Program-made: the position numbers and the translations under genes | Source of the DNA: Rikenellaceae bacterium | GTDB taxonomy: Bacteria; Bacteroidota; Bacteroidia; Bacteroidales; Rikenellaceae | Reading direction: 5' to 3' | Assembly (NCBI GenBank): GCA_021203585.1 | Contig: JAJQAW010000371.1 | Span: 1-11,845, forward strand | Length of the DNA stretch: 11,845 nucleotides | Notes under the pieces: generated by a model | The model's database searches: none | What the model was told of the DNA's origin: nothing | Seen by the model: only the letters and a program-made list of their open reading frames with translations | Shown here: piece by piece, positions 5,365 through 11,845 of the stretch | How the letters are laid out: each line of letters begins with the position of its first letter | Position numbering within the stretch: the stretch's first letter is position 1

Positions 5365-8300
5365 ATGTTAACCATTATACAAAAACGCTGGGTGGTGGCC
5401 TGCCTGTTCGTGATGATCTGCGTATTCGGCTACTATTCGTTTACTCGGCTTTCGATCGAAGCCTATCCGGATATTGCGGACGTGACCTCGCAGGTGGTCA
5501 CGCAGGTTCCCGGACTGGCGGCCGAAGAGGTGGAGCAACAGATCACCATCCCGCTCGAACGGGCGATCAACGGGCTGCCCGGCATGCACGTGATGCGGAG
5601 TAAAAGTACCTTCGGACTGTCGATGATCACGATCGTCTTTCAGGATGGTGTGGAGGACTATTGGAGCCGCCAGCGGGTACAGGAGCGGATCGCCGAAGTG
5701 GAACTGCCGTTCGACGCGGTAGCCGAGCTCGACCCGCTGACCTCGCTCATCGGGGAAATTTACCGCTACATCATCGAAAGTCCCAACCACTCGCTGCGCG
5801 AGTTGACCGACCTGCAGAACTGGGTGATCATCCCCCGCCTGACCCAGATTCCGGGGGTGGCCGAGGTCAGTAACTTCGGCGGAATCACCACCCAGTACCA
5901 GATCGAGCTCGACCCGGCTAAGCTGGAACAATACGACCTGGCGCTGGCCGATGTGATCGAGGCCATCGAGAACAACAACGCCAATGTAGGGGGCAGTATC
6001 CTCAACCGGGGAGACCTGGGTTACGTGGTGCGCGGCATCGGTCAGATTACCGGCCTGGAAGACCTCGGTAAAATCGTGGTCAGTTCCGAAAAAGGGGTTC
6101 CGGTCTTTTTGAGCGACCTGGGTAAACTGAAATACGGCAACCTCGAACGCAAAGGCGTGCTGGGCTACTCCGACCGCACCCGCGAATACAGTGAAAGCAT
6201 CCAGGGTATCGTCCTGCTGCTCAAACACGAGAACCCGTCGAAGGTATTGGACGGCATTCACGAAGCGGTGGCCGAACTGAACGAAAAAACACTGCCCGAA
6301 GGGGTTCATATCCACACCTTCCTCGACCGGACGGAGCTAGTCAACATCACGCTCTCCACCGTATCCCACACCCTGCTGATGGGAATGGGACTGGTGATCA
6401 TCGTACTGATCATCTTCCTGGGCAACTGGCGCGGGGCGGTACTGGTGGCTTGTACGATCCCGATTTCCCTGCTGTTCGCCTTCATCCTGATGAAACTGAC
6501 CGACATTCCGGCCAACCTGCTCTCGCTGGGAGCCATCGACTTCGGGATTATTGTCGACGGGGCGATCGTGATGATGGAGAGTATCCTCAAAAAACGGGAA
6601 GACTATCCGGATGCACCGTTCGACGAACGCAACATCGCCCGGCGGGTGAAGGAACTGGCCAGGCCGATCATTTTCTCCACGGTCATCATCATTACCGCCT
6701 ACCTGCCGCTGTTCGCCTTCGAACGGGTGGAACGCAAACTCTTCTCGCCGATGGCCTTCACCTTCGGCTACGCGATGATCGGTGCGCTCCTGGTAGTGAT
6801 CTTCCTGATCCCCGGCATGGGGTTCGCCCTCTACCGCAAACCGCAGAAAATCTATAAAAATACGTGGTTCGACAGCCTCAAACACCGCTACGCGCGGGTG
6901 ATCGAGAGAATCCTGCAAAAACCCAAACAGGTACTGCTGCCGTGCGTATTGATCGTAGCCGGGGGACTTATCCTCTCCAAAACCGTCGGCAAGGACTTCC
7001 TGCCGGAATTGGACGAAGGGTCGATCTGGCTTCAGGTCACCCTGCCGCCGGGAATCTCGGTCGAGAAATCCCGCGAGATGTCCGATACGCTCCGTGCCCG
7101 CACGATGAAATACCCGGAAGTCACCTACGTCATGGTGCAGGCCGGGCACAACGACGACGGAACCGACCCGTTTACCCCTTCGCATTTCGAGATGTCGGTG
7201 GGGTACAAACCCTACAGCGAATGGCCTCGCGGCAAGGTGAAAGCCGACCTGATCGAGGAACTGGCCGCCGAATACGCCTCCATGCCCGGCTACACGGTCG
7301 GATTCACCCAGCCGATGATCGACGGGGTGATGGACAAAATCGCCGGCGCCCACAGTGAGCTGGTGGTCAAGGTGTACGGCAACGATTTTCGGGAAACCCG
7401 CCGGATCGCCGAAGAGGTGGTCGAGGTGCTGAGTACGGTCAAAGGAGCGGTCGACCTGGACATCGACCAGGAACCGTCGCTCCCGCAGCTACAGGTTCAT
7501 ATGGACCGGAATGTCATCGCCCGCTACGGCCTGAACGTGACCGATGTGAGCGACCTGATTGAGATTGCGATCGGCGGGAAAGCCATATCACAAATTTATG
7601 TGGAGGACCGTGTCTACGACATCACCTGCAAATACAAGGAGGATAGCCGGGACACCCCGGAAAAGATCGCCGGGCTGATGCTCACCTCGCAGACCGGGGC
7701 CTAAATCCCGCTCTCGCAGGTGGCCGATATCCGCCTGAGCACCGGAGAGAGTACGATCACCCGCGAGATGAACAAACGCCACCTCACCGTCAAGCTTAAC
7801 CTGCGGGGCCGTGACCTGAGTTCCTTTCTCAAGGAAGCCCAGGGTGCCATCGAAGAGCGGATCACCTACGATCACAACCTTTATAGTATCGAATGGGGCG
7901 GCCAGTTCGAGAACCAGCACCGCGCTTATTCCCGTCTGGCGATGGTCATTCCGCTGGCGCTCATGGCTATGTTTATTCTGCTGTATAGAGCGTTCGGTAC
8001 CTTCCGGCAGGCCGGTTTGACCCTCTCCATCGTATTACTCGCCCTGTTCGGCGGCATGTTGGCGCTGAATGCCCGGGGAATGACCCTGAATGTGTCTTCG
8101 GCTGTCGGTTTTATCGCGATGTTCGGGCTGTCTATCCAGAACGGGGTAATCATGATCTCGCAGTTCAACGGACTGCGCCGGGAGGGCATGCCGCTGCTCC
8201 AGGCGGTTTCCGACGGGGCGCGCCACCGGTTCCGTCCGGTGATGATGACGGCGGTCACTACCATTTTGGGGTTGTTCCCGGCCTCGCTCGCTACAGGCAT

Positions 8301-8445
8301 CGGTTCGGACGTACAACGTCCGCTGGCCACGGTGATCGTCTACGGGCTGATGTTCTCGACCGTGATCACCCTCTTTGTGCTTCCGGCGCTCTATTACCTG
8401 ATCGAAAGAAAATCCGAAAATACGCACAGCGATGAAAACAATTAG
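5365..8445 (+). pseudogene. czcA: Heavy-metal RND efflux pump (CzcA-like), interrupted by an in-frame TAA
   Basis: Proton-driven inner-membrane pump of the HME-RND family, predicted to export divalent metal cations through the adaptor and channel encoded beside it. The whole frame is 1,026 residues, a normal length, and one frame runs through it, but TAA at 7702-7704 replaces residue 780. Seen features: TM1 near residues 9-28; first periplasmic domain with EAYPDIADVTSQVVTQVPG; TM2-6 from about 330; TM4 motif DFGIIVDGAIVMME with Asp392, Asp398 and Glu405, matching the Asp/Asp/Glu proton-relay pattern of CzcA-type (Zn/Co/Cd) pumps; TM7 near 522-540; and TM8-12 after about 857. The stop lies in the second periplasmic domain, in TGA-stop-IPLSQVADI, where related pumps usually have an uncharged or basic residue; CAA to TAA would explain it by one change. 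A product ending at 779 lacks five transmembrane helices. The 3' end overlaps the channel gene by 14 bp. Confidence 0.9.
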
Positions 8446-9661
8446 AAAGATACGGATAATCGGGTTGTTGATCTTCAGGGGTTGCCTGACGGCGAAGGCC
8501 CAGCCGTACCAGCCGATCACCTTTGAAAAATACCTGCTGGAAGTGGCGGGCAACAACCTGGAATACCTTTCCGAAAAATACAACGTCCGGATGGCCGAAG
8601 CGAAAATCGCCATCCAGCGCATGTTCCCCGATCCCGAGCTGACCTTCGAGACGACCGAGGACGATTTCAACCTGGAACTGGGCTATACCCTCGAAATGGG
8701 CAAACGCCGGAGCCGGGTAGGCCTCGCCCAATCGGAGGCCGAGTTGGAACGGCTGGCGCTCGACTGGTTTTTCCAGGAATTGCGGGCCGAGGCGGCCGAA
8801 GCGTTCCTCGAAGCGGTGTTGCAGCGCCAGATGCTGGAAGTAAAACGCCAGTCGTACGAATACATGGCCCGCCTGGCCGAATACGATAGCCTGCGTTATA
8901 CGCTGGGAGAGATCAGCAAGATCGACGCCCGCCAAACCTCGCTCGAAGCGGCTACGCTGCTGACCGAAGTATACGAACAGGAAGGCGAATACCGCGCGGC
9001 TGTCGTACTGCTCAACCAATACATGGGCAACGATTCGGGCGTGCTGTTCGACCCGCAGGGCGACTGGGCCAACGTGGATAAAAAATACGAATTGGGCTAC
9101 CTGATCGGCTTCGGCATGGAGCACCGGGTCGACCTGGTAGCGGCCCATAAAAGCGTTGATATGGCCTTGCAGAACATGCGGCTGGTTCGTGCCGAACGCC
9201 GTCCGGATGTCGATGTGATGGTGGGCTACGAACGGGATTGGAGCGGTTTTCTGCCCAAACAGCGCGATATGCTCAAAGCGGGGATCACCATTCCGCTGAA
9301 ATTCTCCAACTTCAACAAGGGCACGGTGCGGCAGGCCCGATATTTTATCGACCAGAACGAGGCCCATGCCCGCCACCTGGAGTTGCAGGTGCAGACCGAA
9401 ATCTCGCAGGCTTATTTCCGGTACGAAGCCCTCGGCAAACAGGTCGACCTCTTCGACTCCGGCCTGCTCGAAGAGGCGGAAGCCCTGCTGGAGGGAATGA
9501 CGTTCCGCTACAAAGGCGGGGAAATCGACATCCTCGAACTGCTCATCGCCCAGCGTACCCACAACGAGGTACGGGAACAGCACCTCGAAACGATGAAAGA
9601 GTATGCTTCTTCGGTGATCGAACTGCAAAAGTCCGCCGGTATCTGGGAGATCCGTTTCTAA
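8432..9661 (+). CDS. Outer-membrane efflux channel protein (CzcC/TolC family)
   Basis: Intact 409-residue TolC-family protein, the outer-membrane duct expected to complete the RND efflux complex. It starts with ATG8432 inside the end of the pump gene, a 14-bp overlap typical of translational coupling. An N-terminal signal is followed by a probable signal-peptidase site after AKA (residue 23). The mature part is almost wholly helical, rich in Glu, Ala, Leu and Arg, as in the long alpha-helical barrel of the outer-membrane efflux family. It shows two similar halves: the GYTLEMGKRRSRVGLAQSEAE region near residues 90-110, and AGITIPLKFSNFNKGTVRQA near 285-305. It ends IWEIRF. One oddity is Arg16 in the middle of the hydrophobic signal core (LLIFRGCL). 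It is the only undamaged gene of the three-gene operon, and an intrinsic terminator follows 28 bp later. Confidence 0.92.
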   Translation: MKTIRKIRIIGLLIFRGCLTAKAQPYQPITFEKYLLEVAGNNLEYLSEKYNVRMAEAKIAIQRMFPDPELTFETTEDDFNLELGYTLEMGKRRSRVGLAQSEAELERLALDWFFQELRAEAAEAFLEAVLQRQMLEVKRQSYEYMARLAEYDSLRYTLGEISKIDARQTSLEAATLLTEVYEQEGEYRAAVVLLNQYMGNDSGVLFDPQGDWANVDKKYELGYLIGFGMEHRVDLVAAHKSVDMALQNMRLVRAERRPDVDVMVGYERDWSGFLPKQRDMLKAGITIPLKFSNFNKGTVRQARYFIDQNEAHARHLELQVQTEISQAYFRYEALGKQVDLFDSGLLEEAEALLEGMTFRYKGGEIDILELLIAQRTHNEVREQHLETMKEYASSVIELQKSAGIWEIRF

Positions 9662-9689
9662 CGGTTTATTGGTTGTGGAATCCGGATGC

Positions 9690-9714
9690 AAACCACCTCG
9701 TCGAGGTGGTTTTT
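9690..9714 (+). terminator. Intrinsic terminator after the efflux operon
   Basis: AAACCACCTC (9690-9699) pairs perfectly with GAGGTGGTTT (9703-9712) around the triloop GTC, and the stem runs into a T-tract of five (9710-9714). It lies 28 bp after the channel-gene stop, so it ends the efflux transcript and separates it from the GH3 gene. Confidence 0.88.
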
Positions 9715-9842
9715 GCATGTAAATGGAAGTTTTAATCAAGCTTTTCTCCACTGTGCACTCTATCGTCGGCACAATGGCTTGTTTCTTGCGGGAACAATCG
9801 GCAATTACCGAGATAAAACGGAAAAGAATTGAACAGAAAAAA

Positions 9843-11843
9843 ATGCGAAAAATAATTTTACCGATCCTAACCATGGCCACTATGATAAGCGCATCCGTAC
9901 CACAAGAAGATAATTACATACGGGTCGAGAATCCCGGCGGACCGGTATTGGGCTACTGCTCTCGATCCGGGATGAAGCTCTTAACCGTTGACGGATTGAA
10001 ATTCAAAGACCTGAACGGCAACGGAGCACTGGATCCTTACGAAGATTGGCGTCTGGCGCCCGTGGAGCGGGCCAAAGACCTGGCATCGCGGATGAGTGTG
10101 GAACAGATTGCCGGTTTGATGCTTTATAGTGGACATCAAGCCGTACCCAGCCACGATACCGGTTTTGCATCGGGAAGCTACAACGGGCAACCGTTTTCCC
10201 AAAGCGGAGCCCGACCGTGGCAGTTGACGGACGAGCAGAAACAGTTTCTACAACAAGACCACGTGCGCCACATCCTATTGGTCGATGTGCAAAGTCCGGA
10301 GGTGGCGGCCCGATGGAACAATACGGTGCAGGCCTTTGTAGAAGGCCTCGGGTTAGGTATTCCGGTGAACAACAGTTCCGATCCCCGTCATTCCGGGCAA
10401 GTAGCCGGCGCTACAAAAGCTGAATTCAATGCCGGTGCCGGCGGTGATATCTCCATTTGGCCAGACGGTCTGGGTTTGGCGGCGACGTTCGATCCGACTG
10501 TGGTCAAACGGTTCGGCGAGATCGCGGCACAGGAATACCGAGCCTTGGGAATCGGCACGGCTCTCTCTCCGCAAATCGATCTGGCGACCGAACCACGTTG
10601 GTATCGGGCCGGAATAACTTTCGGGGAAAGCCCGGCTCTGGCCACGGATATGGCTCGCGCCTATATCGACGGGTTTCAAACCTCCACCGGGGAACAGGAA
10701 ATAGCCGATGGTTGGGGATACCATAGCGTGAATGCTATGGTCAAACACTGGCCGGGAGGCGGCCCGGAAGAGGGCGGACGCGATGCCCATTGGGCCTTCG
10801 GCAAATTTGCCGTTTATCCGGGAAATCATTTTCAGACCCACCTGTTGCCATTCACCGAAAGGGCCTTCCGGTTGGACGGCAAAACCGGTAAGGCTTCAGC
10901 CGTAATGCCCTATTATACGATATCCTATAACCAGTTCCCGGACGGCACCAACGTGGCCAACGGATTCAGCCATTACTTGATTACCGAACTGTTACGCCAG
11001 CAGTACGGCTACGACGGAGTGGTTTGCACCGATTGGGGAATTACTGCCGACGAGGGAGCTACTCCGGCCGAGTTTGCCGGTAAACCATGGGGTTTGGAGG
11101 TTGCCACGGTGGTGGAAAGGCATTACGCGGCATTGATGGCCGGTGTGGACCAATTCGGCGGCAATAACCAAGCCGGTCCGGTGATCGAAGCTTTCCGGAT
11201 GGGAGTTCGTTTACACGGACAGGAGTTTATGAGAGCGCGTTTCGAGGCCTCCGCCGTACGTCTGCTTACCAATATTTTCCGGCTCGGATTGTTCGAAAAC
11301 CCCTATCTGGACCCGCAGCAAAGTGCCCGGGTGGTCGGAAATCCGCTGTTTATGGAAGAGGGCTACACGGCCCAACTGAAATCTGTCGTTTTGCTGAAAA
11401 ATAAAAATCAGGTATTACCGATTCGGGAGCGGCAGAAAGTGTATATTCCTCCGGTTTATACTCCTCCTGTGCGGGACTGGTGGGGAAACTGGACGAAAGC
11501 TTCCCTGAGCATGCCGGCCGAGGTAGAGACGGTTCAAAAATACTACGAGGTGACCGATGATCCGACCCAGGCGGATTTTGCACTGGTTTTGATTTCCGGC
11601 CCTTACACCAACAACGACGGCGGCGGCTACGATATGCGCGACCGGAAAGCCGGGGGTAACGGATATGTACCGATTTCGCTGCAATACGGACTTTATACCG
11701 CTTTCCGGGCCCGCGCTCACAGTATCGCCGCCGGCGACCCGGTGGTAGATCCGGAGGTCACAAACCGTGCGTACAAAGATAAAGCCGTCACAGCAGCCAA
11801 GACCATCTGGCGCTTAGACAGATGTGACGCTGCCGACGATTAG
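9843..11843 (+). CDS. Secreted glycoside hydrolase family 3 protein, C-terminus probably lost by frameshift
   Basis: A GH3 enzyme, usually a beta-glucosidase or related exo-acting glycosidase in the periplasm or at the cell surface. ATG9843 is chosen because it starts a good Sec signal peptide (MRKIILPILTMATMISASVP); the frame is open back to 9723 but the extra residues look non-coding. Residues 56-67, DLNGNGALDPYE, fit an EF-hand calcium loop (Asp, Asn, Asn, Asp, Glu at positions 1, 3, 5, 9, 12). The GH3 N-domain follows: KHWPGGGPEEGGRDAHW with Lys301-His302 for substrate binding, and GVVCTDWGIT with Asp397 as the predicted nucleophile. The GH3 C-domain begins about residue 510 (SVVLLKNKNQVLPI). 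The 666-residue frame ends two bases before the window end; relatives, as recalled, are longer (over 700). The last ~15 residues (KTIWRLDRCDAADD) do not resemble the family, which should continue into an MGDKP-like segment. Substrate cannot be told. The gene is transcribed apart from the efflux operon. Confidence 0.85.
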   Translation: MRKIILPILTMATMISASVPQEDNYIRVENPGGPVLGYCSRSGMKLLTVDGLKFKDLNGNGALDPYEDWRLAPVERAKDLASRMSVEQIAGLMLYSGHQAVPSHDTGFASGSYNGQPFSQSGARPWQLTDEQKQFLQQDHVRHILLVDVQSPEVAARWNNTVQAFVEGLGLGIPVNNSSDPRHSGQVAGATKAEFNAGAGGDISIWPDGLGLAATFDPTVVKRFGEIAAQEYRALGIGTALSPQIDLATEPRWYRAGITFGESPALATDMARAYIDGFQTSTGEQEIADGWGYHSVNAMVKHWPGGGPEEGGRDAHWAFGKFAVYPGNHFQTHLLPFTERAFRLDGKTGKASAVMPYYTISYNQFPDGTNVANGFSHYLITELLRQQYGYDGVVCTDWGITADEGATPAEFAGKPWGLEVATVVERHYAALMAGVDQFGGNNQAGPVIEAFRMGVRLHGQEFMRARFEASAVRLLTNIFRLGLFENPYLDPQQSARVVGNPLFMEEGYTAQLKSVVLLKNKNQVLPIRERQKVYIPPVYTPPVRDWWGNWTKASLSMPAEVETVQKYYEVTDDPTQADFALVLISGPYTNNDGGGYDMRDRKAGGNGYVPISLQYGLYTAFRARAHSIAAGDPVVDPEVTNRAYKDKAVTAAKTIWRLDRCDAADD

Positions 11844-11845
11844 AG

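Noticed and set aside
7720..8445. The second part of the pump as a separate 241-residue gene starting at GTG7720.
   Set aside because: It begins inside the second periplasmic domain and continues the same frame after a stop, so it is the remainder of one gene and not an independent protein.
9723..9842. An upstream extension of the GH3 gene to 9723.
   Set aside because: The extension starts right after the operon terminator, would bury the signal peptide 40 residues in, and has no family-like residues.

Overview
The window most likely comes from a gut-type member of the Bacteroidota, possibly near Alistipes/Rikenellaceae; the genus is a guess. The inference rests on four things: a secreted GH3 glycosidase of the kind common in that phylum, weak or absent Shine-Dalgarno sequences, GC-rich coding DNA, and intergenic DNA full of short GC-rich palindromes. 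All genes are on the + strand.

Layout. (1) Positions 2-490 are the 3' part of an MgtC/SapB-family membrane protein, followed after 115 bp by an intact Mg2+-transporting P-type ATPase, mgtA (606-3257). Together they look like a magnesium-homeostasis pair. (2) Positions 3258-4067 hold no convincing gene. Nearly the whole stretch is a composite repeat region: imperfect ~40-bp inverted repeats at its ends, two related ~60-bp core modules whose hairpins keep their shape while the bases change, many triloop hairpins, and a five-copy CAAAGG tandem repeat. (3) Positions 4068-9661 are a three-gene heavy-metal RND efflux operon: lipoprotein adaptor (CzcB/CusB-like), inner-membrane pump (CzcA-like) and outer-membrane channel (CzcC/TolC-like), closed by a clear intrinsic terminator. 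(4) Positions 9843-11843 encode a secreted GH3 glycosidase with an EF-hand-like loop near its N-terminus.

The most striking feature is damage. The adaptor has a one-base frameshift at a run of seven A. The pump has an in-frame TAA in an otherwise complete 1,026-residue frame. The GH3 gene appears to lose its family-like frame just before the window end. The channel gene, mgtA and the mgtC fragment are open. The efflux system as written could not make a normal tripartite pump. Possible explanations are gene decay, phase variation or recoding (for the A run only), or sequence error; reads or related genomes would separate them.

No complete novel defence or mobile system was found. The best candidate for something undescribed is the structured repeat region at 3280-3987.
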